64,000 nt of DNA, from the NCBI GenBank assembly GCA_029582165.1, contig CM055883.1, positions 20,120,501 through 20,184,500 on the forward strand. The letters run 5' to 3'. The translations under genes and the position numbers were made by a program. Every line of letters begins with the position of its first letter. The stretch's first letter is position 1. This document shows, piece after piece, positions 1 through 10,234 of this stretch. The notes under the pieces are model-generated. The model saw only the letters and a list, made by a program, of their open reading frames with translations, was not told the origin of the DNA and made no database searches. Origin of the DNA: Portulaca oleracea (Eukaryota; Streptophyta; Magnoliopsida; Caryophyllales; Portulacaceae).

Positions 1-66
1 CGAGTTCGACATCCTTACTTAGAAACCACAAAATACGCAACCGAACAATGGCGTCGTTGCCGGGGA
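1..66 (+). mobile_element. 3' end of an LTR plus tRNA-Asp-type primer-binding site (Athila/Tat-like element, cut by the window edge)
   Basis: Bases 1-47 end in CCGAACA, then one A, then TGGCGTCGTTGCCGGGGA at 49-66. That site differs by one base from TGGCGCCGTTGCCGGGGA, the complement of the 3' end of plant tRNA-Asp that Athila/Tat elements use as primer-binding site. The next bases, ATGGCGTTATTTGG, also follow the primer-binding site of the complete element at 48463-63233, whose LTR ends in the similar CGAACA. I infer a member of the same family on the + strand, with most of its 5' LTR outside the window. Confidence 0.6.
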
Positions 67-204
67 TGGCGTTATTTGGGAGTTTAGAATTGGTTTGTTT
101 GCGAACAGTGTGAATAGTTTAATTGCTTTGCCTGTTTAGCATCAAGTTTAAAAATCACTAAAAATTAAAAAATAGAAAAACCAACTAAAAAAGAGAAAGT
201 GCGT

Positions 205-1135
205 CATTCGAAAGGATGCAAATGTCGACTAAAACTCCTCCACACAAAACAGAGCCTGTTATCCTTGTCTTTGGCGGTACTTGGTCTTCCAAAAAAGATC
301 CGACTCATAGCCTCCAATAAAGATAAACTCCTCTACGCAACACAAAGCCCATTATCCTTGTCTTTGGCGGTACTCGGTTATCTAAAAAATAACCGACTCA
401 TAGCCTCCAACAAGGATAAACTCTTCAACACAAAACGGTGCCCGTTATCCTTGTCTTTAGCGGTACTCGGTTATCTAAAAAAAAATCTGACTCATAGCCT
501 CCAACAAGGATAAACTCTTCAACACAAAATGGAGCCCGTTATCCTTGTCTTTGGCGATACTCGGTTATCTAAAAAAAAATAACCGACTCATAGCCTCCAA
601 CAAGGATAAACTCTTCAACACAAAACGGAGTCCGTTATCCTTGTCTTTGGCGGTACTCGGTTATCTAAAAAATAACCGACTCATAGCCTCCAACAAGGAT
701 AAACTCTTCAACACAAAACGGAGCCCGTTATCCTTGTCTTTGGCGGTGCTCGGTTATCTAAAAAGTAACCGACTCATAGCCTCCAACAAGGATAAACTCT
801 TCAACACAAAACGGAGCCCGTTATCCTTGTCTTTGGCGGTACTCGGTTATCTAAAAAAAATAACCGACTCATAGCCTCCAACAAGGATAAACTCTTCAAC
901 ACAAAACGGAGCCAGTTATCCTTGTCTTTGGCGGTACTCGGTTATCTAAAAAATAACCGACTCATAGCCTCCAACAAGGATAAACTCTTCAACACAAAAC
1001 GGAGCCCGTTATCCTTGTCTTTGGCGGTACTCGGTTATCTAAAAAAATAACCGACTCATAGCCTTCAACTAGGATAAACTCATCTGCGCAAAGCGTACCC
1101 CGTTATCCTTGTCTTTGGCGGTACTCGATCTTCGA
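205..1135 (+). repeat. Minisatellite, about 10 copies of a ~94-bp unit
   Basis: The phrase GACTCATAGCCTCCAA recurs at about 302, 395, 489, 585, 678, 771, 866, 959 and 1053, a spacing of 93-96 bp. Most length variation lies in one A-run. The last copies at each end are more diverged. Each unit carries two inverted repeats: CAAGGATAA with TTATCCTTG about 30 bases apart, and GGTTAT with ATAACC around an A-rich loop. The array starts about 140 bp after the primer-binding site at 49-66, where the related element at the other end of the window has its leader and Gag-like ORF. It is probably a tandem expansion inside a retrotransposon leader. Reading frames through it are by-products of the repeat. 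Confidence 0.9.
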
Positions 1136-2087
1136 TCCCTACAAAAAAAAAGGAGGGGGGATATTATTACCGGCAAATGGTTGAACTATAACAGCATTTG
1201 GTTGTTGTGCGGATAGTGGTTAATTCAGCCAAAGTGAAGAGGTTAGGTGAGTGGAACGTTAAGGGTTTTAGAATCAATGCAGGAAAAGGAATGGTGAAGG
1301 AGTTAGGATGGTTGTTTGATAATAATAGGAAAAGGCATGGTTTGATGGTAGAGAGAATGGCTGGATGGATGATAGTATATAAAGATAGAATCAGTACATA
1401 AATAAAAAAAGAAGAAAAGAATGTGTGAATATATTAAAGGGATTGAAATCATGTTGTGGAAAATAAGTATGTGGCTTTCATGATGGAGGCAAATGATGGA
1501 TAGAAAGTACTTTGGTGCTCTTGACATACTTGGAGGAGTTGACAAGGAGATGTTCAGCAACAGTTGCCAAAAAAATATCTACTGACTGTATTCCCACTTA
1601 TCCAGACTGTAATCATCTCACACTCCTAGTGTACAATAATGATGTTGTAAAAGCAAATCATGTGGGATTGCACTTCAAAAAAAAAAAAAAAGTTGGATCA
1701 TCATTACCTAACGTGGCTATGTTGTAAAAAAAAGATATATATATATATATATGAATTTCCAAGATCACTCTGTTAGGTGTGTACAAAGGACATGAGCCAC
1801 ATATACATAATAATGACAGTAATGATTTGGTCATGCAATTACTTGCCCAATTAAAATTTCATAATGATCGTAAATATCTTCTGTGCATAGTCACAAGATG
1901 GTATCAAATCATATCTTGCCATATTATGCAAATAGGATCAACAATGAGATTTGCCAACTTGTGAGATATCATTTGTGGCAGTAAGTAACGATGTCAAAAA
2001 TAAAAATAAAATTAAAAAAAAATATCGAGACGTTGATCGTGCATAAACACATGACAATGTACACGACCTAGTTTCGAGGGGGCAATT
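1136..2087. other. AT-rich non-coding stretch, unclassified; ends in a polypurine tract
   Basis: No gene recognised. It includes a short (TA)n run near 1735-1751 and A-runs. The last bases (about 2073-2087, TTTCGAGGGGGCAATT) look like a polypurine tract just before the LTR start at 2088. Part of this stretch may therefore be the internal 3' end of that LTR element. Confidence 0.4.
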
Positions 2088-2842
2088 TGTAGGCACTAAA
2101 AATAATGTGCCGAAACTAATAATAATATTTTAATTAATTAATTTGGGTTAGCCCAATTAATTATTTAAATTTATTATTAGGGTCAAATGACTAGTAAGTC
2201 AACGGCCCAAATCAAAACCTGGCAAATGGACTCTCAAGTCAATCGTCGAATTTACCAACTTAAACCGACTACCAAGTCAAAGTCAAGCAGACTGTCAGGT
2301 CAGCCCAAGCGCAAGGCCCGAACAACGGCCCAAAAAGACTACCAAGTCAATTTTAGCTGCAGGCCCAGTCAATGGCCCAAAAAGACTACCAAGTCAATTT
2401 TAGTTGCAGGTCCGGTCAACAACCCGAGAAGGCTACCAAGTCAGTTTTAGCTGCAGGCCCGGTCAACGGCCCAAGAAGCCTAAACAAGCCTAAGGCCCAA
2501 CTACAAGAGGTCATTTTCTCTATAAATAGGGAGGTATTCCTTCAAAGAAGAGGGAGAAATCATTCAAACACACTCACATTCTCTCTAGACTTCAACAACA
2601 AACACATCAAAGTGTCGTTGCTCTAGAGATCAAATTCACAAAATTTGGTGGAGATTGAAGTTGTTCCTGTCTCTCATCAAGTCATACATTTGGAGATCGA
2701 ATCAGAGGATTATTTGTTATTTGTTCATCTTGTAACAAATATTGAGAGATTGTACCCAAATTCTTTGAAATCAATACAAACTATATTTGTCCATTATTTT
2801 CTTGTCTTCATTAAATTGAAACTCGGAAAATTTGTGATTACA
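2088..2842 (+). mobile_element. LTR (about 755 bp) of a Ty3/gypsy-type retrotransposon, probably a 3' LTR
   Basis: Starts TGTAGGCACTAAAA right after a G-rich polypurine tract and ends GATTACA. A TATA box (TATAAATAGG) lies at 2521-2530. A ~46-bp unit with the core GACTACCAAGTCA and GCAGGCCC(G/A)GTCAA is repeated about three times at 2330-2475. No primer-binding site follows the end, and a polypurine tract precedes the start, so it reads as a 3' LTR whose body has been lost or cannot be recognised. The TGTAGGCAC start is common in Tat-lineage LTRs. The family is otherwise unassigned. Confidence 0.6.
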
Positions 2843-3339
2843 GTGACATCCACCATATTTAGTCAACATTACACATATAAGAAAAGTAAACAACCATAAT
2901 CTTGAAATACAACTTGATTGTCTTGAGCCTCAATATTAATTTAGAATTCTACCTTGATGTAGTACAGTAGAAAGTACTGTAAATAGGACTTCCTTGAACG
3001 GTAATGAGCAACATTGGTAGAGTAATGCATTCATACAAACGATATCCCATTCTTCTGGCTTCATAACATCAGGACCACAAGATTAATGTCAACAAGGGCA
3101 AAGTTGATGACATGTTTGATTAACCATTACACTCACATAGTCTTTATTTAAAGTATTTAACTTCAGGTTGATTACACAACATTGTCAGTCAATTATTAAA
3201 GACAGAGAAGTAATGAATTGTCAATTTTTGAAAGCCTTCATAAATACCAAAGGCTATGAAGGGTAAGATAACTACATCTTAAAAATAAAGAAAGCAAGTG
3301 TTACTATATATTCAAGATGATGTATATACCAGGGTTGAA
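2843..3339. other. Non-coding; probably 3' tail of the Helitron remnant
   Basis: Nothing coding is recognised. The stretch lies downstream, on the - strand, of the helicase fragment that stops at 3340, so part of it may be Helitron 3' untranslated sequence. I could not identify the expected terminal hairpin and CTRR end. Confidence 0.3.
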
Positions 3340-3781
3340 TTACACCGTGTTGCTATTTGTTGCTGATAATATATCCTGATAAACAACGTTTTTGGTGCAA
3401 TTCTTATTTGAGTTTTCAAATACTGGTTTTAAAAGCACTTTAACCGATGTCGCTGTTTTGGCTCTAGATAAAGCAACATATAATTGACCATGGGAAAATA
3501 CAGGTTGCGGTAAGTATATACCCACACGTTCTAGAGTTTGTCCTTGTGCTTTATTTATTGTCATAGCGAAGCATATCCTTATGGGGAATTGCGTTCTTTT
3601 GAATGGAATAGGAACCTTTTCTACATCTGAAGGTTCTAGTGGGATTTTAGAGAGAAATACTCTTTTTCCACAATGATAACCCACTGCAATTTCACAATCA
3701 ATGACGTTTTTATCAAATCTTCGACATATTAAGTGCGTTCCATTACACAAACCTTTAGAAGGATCAATATTTCTCAATAAT
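3340..3781 (-). pseudogene. Helitron PIF1-like helicase, C-terminal fragment
   Basis: An open frame on the - strand runs from the solo-LTR junction at 3781 to a stop at 3340 (about 145 codons). It reads as the C-terminal part of the SF1/PIF1 helicase of Helitron RepHel proteins. It has a LLRNIDPSKGLCNGT-type segment, then FAMTINKAQGQTLERVGIYL (helicase motif V region) and GQLYVALSRAKT (motif VI with its Arg). Walker A and B and the rest of the helicase are absent. The other surviving piece of the same protein lies at 7726-8333, beyond the solo LTR. RepHel drives rolling-circle transposition; this copy is dead. The family call is firm, the Helitron subfamily unknown. Confidence 0.85.
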
Positions 3782-6700
3782 TGTAACTCCCCAAAAATTC
3801 ATTAAATGAAAAACGTCATAGTCAACTAACGTTAACGGCAGAAGACTCGTTTTTTTTCTTTTTATTTGGGCGTTACTGTCGTATCCCCGAAAGAATACAA
3901 GGCAAGGAAGATGAACTAACAACTAATCATTATTTACTTCAATTTACAAACGGAAAAAATTCAAATTTTAGAGACAACACATACTAAACATTTACTGGCG
4001 TCAATTCTAAAAACACGAACAAAGTTATATTCTCAAAACTTCTAACTTCAAGATTAATGTCCTCACTTCTAGTTCCCGTTCCTATCACATGACTCTTCAC
4101 CTGAAAACAAAACATTTAAACACATGAGGAGGAAACCTCAATAATGTCTACCCCTAACAGTCAAAACATTATACAATGTATTTCAACATGTTTTAAGGGA
4201 AGGGGAAACAAGTCAAACATTTCAAAACATCTTTTATCAGTCAACCTTACCTGTTTCCATATTTTAAAGCGGGCGGGGCTTCCGTAGTGCCTCTCGGAGT
4301 CCAAAGACTCGCAAGACATACACATTTCATTCCAATAACTTTCCACAGCATTCTCATTCTCAACAATCCACAATCACTTCTCAATCTGGATGGCCATCGC
4401 ACTTCATAGATCGATCTATCAGGCGTAACCTGGTCTCTTGACAGTCTCCCTCACAGGTAACCAACTAGTCTTGGGGAGACTGCCAGAACCCGCATTATAC
4501 TCATATCCTTTATTTTAGTCAGGTTTACATGTCCAGTTCATTCCAGTAACAATCAACACTTCCAAATCCAACATTTCCAAAACCAACACTTTCAAATCCA
4601 ACATTTCAAATCACAATTCCAAACTAGCATTCTTTCAACACAAAAACCAAAGGACTGTCCATACTTTATGAATTAAAGAACACAACCTTTCTAGTGCCGG
4701 CGTTTTAAAAACATTTTGAAAACGGGGAAGGGGAAATAACTATGAATGAACTGGATTGTTGCATAGATAAATATGTACATACATAAAGGAGTTAAACTTG
4801 TAATAATTGAAAACGAGTGGTATCCCTTACGATCGATGCAAAGCACCTCACACACGCGCAAGCCCAAATCGATCTAGATTTGGATTGGGTGACTGCTAGG
4901 CAGTCGACATTGGTCAGGTCATTAGGACACTCTGATCAGGAGCATCTAAAAGAAAAGGCTAGTACATCACGTAACTAGCTAGCATATAATAAGGCGGGAC
5001 CACTTTTGAAAATAATGTGATAAATGATATTAGGTCAATGGTTTGACATGAGGATAATATATATATATACTGAATGATAAGAAAAATGTTAAACGTTGGA
5101 CAATTTGCGTACCTTGGGTAGTAGAAAGGTCTAGCGACGTGCCTCGAGCTTGGGACGGTTTGGGCGACTTGGAAACTATAATAAGAGCATAAGAAAATTG
5201 AGAGTTTATATAAAGTCCTTGCATTTACAAGCTAGGATGAAAGTATTTAAAACTTGATAACTTAAAAGGGATGAGAAAAATAGAAATTTCAGTTTTTGAT
5301 CAATCAAAGATTTGGTGATAACTTGAGCTAGAAAACCCAGATTTTAGCAAACAAGTACTTTTCGGAAAGGGAAAATCACGCCCTACAACTTTGTCAACTG
5401 GCCCGAAGGCTAAAAGTGAAAAGAAGGGCTCGGAAAAAGTCCAAGGCAGAAGCAGAGCACTTGAAATTAATCATGCGGCTTGGAAATTTAAGCGAAACTT
5501 ATGGTGAAACTTGGATAGGATCAAAGAAAGCTTATGATGTATAAAGCATCCTTAACAACCAGCTTAGATGAGCATAGAATTGGAGTCCTTGAAGGCTTAA
5601 GAAGAGAAGCTATTCGATTATTGAAAACATGAAAGAAACGTCGTCAAGCGACGGAAATTAGATAAGGACATGATTATGAATTTTGGAAAGTTTACGAACC
5701 GATGACCAGTGAATTGAATACATAGAAGAGATGGTCCTTGGGCTATTTAGACATCGAGGAAACCCATAAACTTGTTAGGAAGACAAAAGTACAACTTAGC
5801 CAACAACAACACTTAAACAAACCTAAAACCTCATCACTTTACCCCATGGTTTGCTAGTATTTCCATAAACCTTTAGGAGGTCATTCCCAAACACTAACAT
5901 AGCTTAAAACAACTTAGAGAACCTACTCAATCCATCTTAATAGTGACGCAAAGGTCGACCTCTCATTAGAGCCTCCTACGAGATCAAAGTGTCACCCTAA
6001 AGTTAAAATTAAGGAAATAAATTCTGGGCAGAAACTTTGTTGACGGCCCTCGAACACAGCCTCATATTTCTCTCTCCCGATATCGTATGGATGCAAACCT
6101 TATGTTTCCGAAAAGCTTGAAGAACGACCTAAAACTTTTATGTTTATCACTAAAGCCAACAAGGTCTCCAAATGGACGAAAACTTAGCAAGAAGTTACTG
6201 ACTCAGAAAACGTATATAATTGCACCATTTCACGGTTCTGCTCGTATCTCGGGCTACACAAACCGGATTCTCGAAATTCCAAAGCCTAGAGTTAGATAAT
6301 CACTTGGGCTATCATTTCCAATAAAAATCTGGGCAAAACTCACATTTTACATCCTCTGTAAACTTCAGATACTTAGACAGAAACTTTCTATGACTTTAAT
6401 TCTTACTTTAGTGCCTCATTTGGCCTCTAACTTGTACTAATTCACATCCAAATCCCAAATTAACTATTACTCATGGTTCTTCCAGAATTGAACACTCAAG
6501 AATACCCCAAATAAGATGGAATCTTTCACATGCATCCATAGATAACAATTGTAATTCCAACCCAGGTTCAAATTAGCACATCCATGTCAAATTCACACTA
6601 AATCATATCATCCAAGTGCTGAATAACTTAAATAACATAGTAATCACTTCAAAACAGTCCCTAAATCTCTAATTTCTTCATCAAGAACCTCATGCAAGCA

Positions 6701-7725
6701 AGCCATTTCATTACCCATCAAGAAACAAGCGAGAATCACCTCAATCTTCACATGCATCAACTCTAATTCAAACCCTAATTACTCTAACTTAACCACAACA
6801 TAAACTCATGCTTAGAAATCATAAAGGAGATGAAAAACATCAAGAAAACACAATTTAGAAATGAAATTTCAAATTAGAGTATTGAGAAAAGAGTTAGGGT
6901 TTGAGAATTATACCACTTGGGGAAGAACTTGGAGAAGAAAACACAAGAGAGGAGGAAGAGGGGGCGCCACCTCTGTCACGCCTGGTCTTAGCGTCGGAAA
7001 ACGCCCGAATAGGGCTGCTCGGGCTGGGCAGAGGAGAAAGGGGGAGGAAGGAGAGGGTAGAGTTTGTGTAAAAACTGATTTATGAAAATGAAAATAGAAG
7101 ACCTTAGTCTATTCCCCCTCTTATATAAACACACTCCCTTAATTAACTTAACATCTAATTGGTAATTAAACTAAATCAATCATGTAATTAAAAAAATAGC
7201 TAGGTAAAATAATTGGTATTGACTAAATAAAATTAATGAACATAAACTTGGTAAAATAATTTAGTATACGATTAAATAAAATTACTTGGAAATAAACTGG
7301 GTAAAATATACTAGTATTGAACCAAATAAAATAAATTAGTAGGATAACACTTATTAAAATAAATTGGACCATAAATATAATTAGGAAGATTGGATAACAT
7401 AAATCGTAATCGAAATGGGAATTAAAATTAATATAACCTTCTTCGATCACAAGCGTAAAATTGAGAATGATAAAATAAATTATAAAACTTATCGTAAAAG
7501 TATTCATAAACTCGTAATAATAATTACAACTTTAAATTCGAGATAACATAAAATCAACCCGTTTAACCATCGCCTTGCTCGAGACCTGTCGCGCATAAAA
7601 ATAAATAATAATAATAACAGTAATAACCATATTGACGTAAAAGAAAGAAAATTTTTAACAGCGTAATTTAGTTAATCACCGTGATTAAGGCCTTAATTAA
7701 TACGGGTTTAGGGCGGGTCGTTACA
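3782..7725 (-). mobile_element. Solo LTR A (about 3.9 kb), inserted in the Helitron remnant
   Basis: Bounded on the + strand by TGTAACTCCCC and CGTTACA. The 5-bp flanks are ATAAT (3777-3781) and ATCAT (7726-7730), a target duplication with one mismatch. On the - strand a TATA box (TTTATATAAGAGG, about 7121-7133) is followed by a CT-rich leader, which sets the transcription strand. The first ~120 bp, and a block near 4095-4170 (CACCTGAAAACAAAACATTT, AATGTCTACCCCTAAC), match the reverse complement of solo LTR B at 42242-45853. No gag, pol or primer-binding site is inside, so this is a single long LTR. The short frames within it are not credible genes. The Ty3/gypsy assignment is inference from the termini and length. 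Confidence 0.7.
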
Positions 7726-8333
7726 ATCATGACCTTTATATATGTATATAAGTATTTAATTGCATTTATAGTTGCACATATTTCTACATTAATATGACAG
7801 TCAAACATGGCAAGTAGATAGGGGTCGTAAGGTACTACCCATCTATTATCTAAATTAACACCACGCACTTGAACTGAAGTTCCGTTTTCACGACGTCTAT
7901 ATTTTGGATATGAATTTGTCCCATGAGTAGTTGTAGAGCAAAACTCTTTAGGGTATTTATTTTTGCAATGTTCAGTTTTTTTTAAAAATTCATGCACGAA
8001 TTATCCTTCTTTAGAATTCCACATGGTCCATGCATCATATGCTTTACTACAAAAGCATATAAATGCGGATTATCATCTTTGTTCGGTATTTCAACACGTA
8101 CTATGTTGTCATATTGTTCCGAAGAAGTAAGCTTGTATAATGACTTTAGTATTATTAAAAAGCGAGCATATGGTAAGCCTCTTTTATGAAACTCAACTAC
8201 AAATACATATGCAGCAATGGGCCCAATTATTTGTTTCTTAAGGAGCTCATTTTTTAGTTGTTGCAACTTCGAGTGAAATACTCTAGCAATGAGATTAGGC
8301 ATATCCTGGGGTTCATCACCAAGAAGAAGCTAA
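7726..8333 (-). pseudogene. Helitron replicase (helitron-like N-terminal / Rep region) fragment, frameshifted
   Basis: Two overlapping - strand frames (8302-7982 and 7997-7726) together read like the Helitron_like_N/Rep region. They contain PNLIARVFHSKLQQLK, AAYVFVVEFHKRGLPYARFL, HMMHGPCG, then FCSTTTHGTNSYPKYRRR, LDNRWVVPYDPYLLAMFDCH and INVEICATINAIKYLY. A frame change is needed near 7990. Another follows after IKYLYTYI, where the usual YKGHD continues in a different frame. The next recognisable piece is the helicase C-terminus at 3781, so several hundred residues (Rep end, helicase motifs I-IV) are missing at the solo-LTR site. At the other end the match starts at LLLGDEPQDM, next to the GRF fragment. 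Confidence 0.85.
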
Positions 8334-8911
8334 TTTTTTATCTCTGGCCAATCATCTCCAGGCATTGTAGGTTCAACACTAGGCCCAGCCTTCATACCCT
8401 TGTCCTTCACACTTGGAGAATCCTCACATTCGTCGAGCCACCCCAGGAATTTTCCACAATCAATGCTGGGGCATTTTCCATTGATACGACCAGGGTTCTG
8501 CTCGCTCCATGACACCATCGGCACCACAAAGTCTGCAAACAAACTTGTCATTCACCCAATTGAACCTTTTGTTGAATCCCTCCATTCCCCTTGTGTCCTC
8601 TACAAACAAACCATCCACGAAGATCAAGTTCCAATTTTGGCAATATAACATAATAATTTAGTTAAATAACAAACCATCTACAAACAAACCCTAATTAACT
8701 AGTGTACATGACATTTTTTCAAAAATCAAAACTTTACAACACCTAATTGTACACTTTTCTCAAATCCGACAACCCAAAAGGAGAAAGATTGCAATTTTGT
8801 TTAAACAAAACCCTAATTTTCCAGAATCCATACCCATACGAGAGAAGAACAAGGAGGAAGAACAAAGGAAGAAGGAAGATGAAGGAGCTTACCTACGACT
8901 CTCCTCACCAT
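8334..8911 (-). pseudogene. GRF-type zinc-finger protein, broken
   Basis: On the - strand, ATG at 8911 starts a short exon (8911-8893) ending at a GTAAGC donor. A TTTGTAG acceptor opens a second exon at 8599. It reads EDTRGMEGFNKRFNWV, FVCRLCGADGV, then only after a frame change SWSEQNPGRINGKCPSIDC and GKFLGWLDECE. That is the C-x2-C...NPGR...C...C...F.WLDE pattern of GRF zinc fingers, which bind single-stranded nucleic acid. In plants such short proteins are common beside or inside Mutator-like elements. The frame change lies between the second Cys and SWSEQ. The stop follows DDWPEIKN, directly at the Helitron junction. The splice model is by eye; the zinc-finger call is fairly firm. Confidence 0.6.
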
Positions 8912-9913
8912 TGCAGCTAAATTTCCTTCAAACATCACAATGATGAACGATCGACACGAGGAGAACCCAGAAGATGAAGAACAAAGCCGAAGAAGATAGA
9001 AGAAGAAGCAAAGAAGAAGAAGGACGAAGAAGACAGAAGAAGAAGAAGCTAATATGGAAATTGAGAGGGAGAAAAAGGGAGTTCAGTTAAATAAGAAAGG
9101 ATTTGGAGGCAACAGAGGGTAGTATTGGAATTCCACAAAAAATTCTCACTTAACTCAACTGTCGCCAGATTCCGGTGAAAAATGTCCGAAAAGGCACCTG
9201 GGAGCCATTTGTTTGACAACTTGGTCTCCTTTTAGTGCATTAAAAAAATGTAGTCCCCCAGGAGTCAATTGTTAAGAATATATGGCACATCCCAACAAAT
9301 TTTTGAGCAGTACGTTGAGTATGTATTTTTACTATGTAATAAGATATTTCCCCATCAACAGCCTACTAATTTACTTAGCCATGTCAGCTAACAACAACTA
9401 ACAACCCTTCTTCCTATAATAGAGTGGCAGCGGGTGGTGGTTTGTGGGTCAGTGAAGAAAAAGAGTGATGGTGATGGTGGCGGTGGTGGTGGTGGTAAGT
9501 GGTGGTTGGGTTTAGGAGATCAAGGAGTTGATGATGGGGAAAAGATGATGATATGATGGAGAATATTATGGAGAGAAGATGATTGAAAAAAATAATTTTA
9601 TTAATAATGACCGGTTACTATTTGATCGAGGGGAAATTCTTATAGATTTTGTGAAGTTGAGTGACATTTTATTACGACAAAATTTTCAGAAATACTTTTG
9701 CCATTCTAAGTTTTAGAAATAAGTAAAAAGACAATTAGAACTTAAATATAAAAATAAAAATAAAAATAAAAATAAAAAGAAAAGTAGGTCGATTGTTCGT
9801 CTGTTGGGGGCATCTGGAAATCCTGGGCGGCTGAAGGCGATAAACATAAACCCCCACAAAGGCACAAACCAAGAGAGAGTGAAAGTGAGAGTGGAACAAC
9901 CAAATTCCTCTCC
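8912..9913. other. Upstream region of FTSHI4: simple repeats, possible MULE end, promoter not resolved
   Basis: Holds GAA-rich repeats (about 8990-9060), a GGT/GGC-rich run (about 9466-9500) and an (AAAAAT)n-type run at about 9740-9780. Bases ~9150-9290 contain a cluster (GTCGCCAGATTCCGG, GGGAGCCATTTG, CAACTTGGTCTCC) that recalls the inverted-repeat end of plant MULEs. This may be the outer end of the element that carried the GRF gene. The FTSHI4 promoter and 5' UTR must lie in the last few hundred bases; I see no unambiguous TATA box. Confidence 0.4.
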
Positions 9914-10234
9914 ATGTCTTCCGGTCAACTAGTGAGCCATACTCTCCAGGCTACACCCTTCTTGTTAACCTCTCGTCCCCGCCGACGCTCCTCCCAAAGG
10001 CCATTCTTCCGAGCTTCTTCTTCCAATGGCTCTGACTCTGACTCTGACTCTGACGGCCTCATCCACTCCATTCGTCGCGCCTCCCTTCGCTTTTTTACTA
10101 AATTCAACAACCAAATTCCTCTTCATTTTCACAACATATCCTCTATGGCCCGTCATGCTGCTACCAACTCTCAACATGAGTTTAATCGCTTTAGGTTTCA
10201 ATTCCTCCACTGGAACAACTGGGACAATTGGAAG
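9914..10234 (+). CDS. FTSHI4: FTSHI4 exon 1: chloroplast transit peptide and N-terminus
   Basis: Encodes 107 residues and ends in phase 0 at AAG|GTGACC. The N-terminus is rich in Ser, Thr and Arg with almost no acidic residues for the first 37 positions (MSSGQLVSHTLQATPF, SRPRRRSSQRPFFRASSS), as expected of a stroma-targeting peptide. It then has a (Ser-Asp)n run from a repeated TCTGAC hexamer and a Trp-rich end (HWNNWDNWK). This part is poorly conserved in the family, so the exon rests on frame, donor site and composition rather than similarity. Confidence 0.75.

Noticed and set aside
199..874. Two long + strand open frames with repeated SLSLAVLGYLK segments
   Set aside because: They are translations of the 94-bp minisatellite; the unit length differs by A-run length so the frame is not kept across the array.
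205..1135. CRISPR-like array of regular repeats
   Set aside because: Whole units are repeated without unique spacers, and the host is a plant.
9925..10210. - strand frames opposite FTSHI4 exon 1
   Set aside because: Mirror of the Ser/Arg-rich transit peptide; the + strand frame connects to conserved exons.
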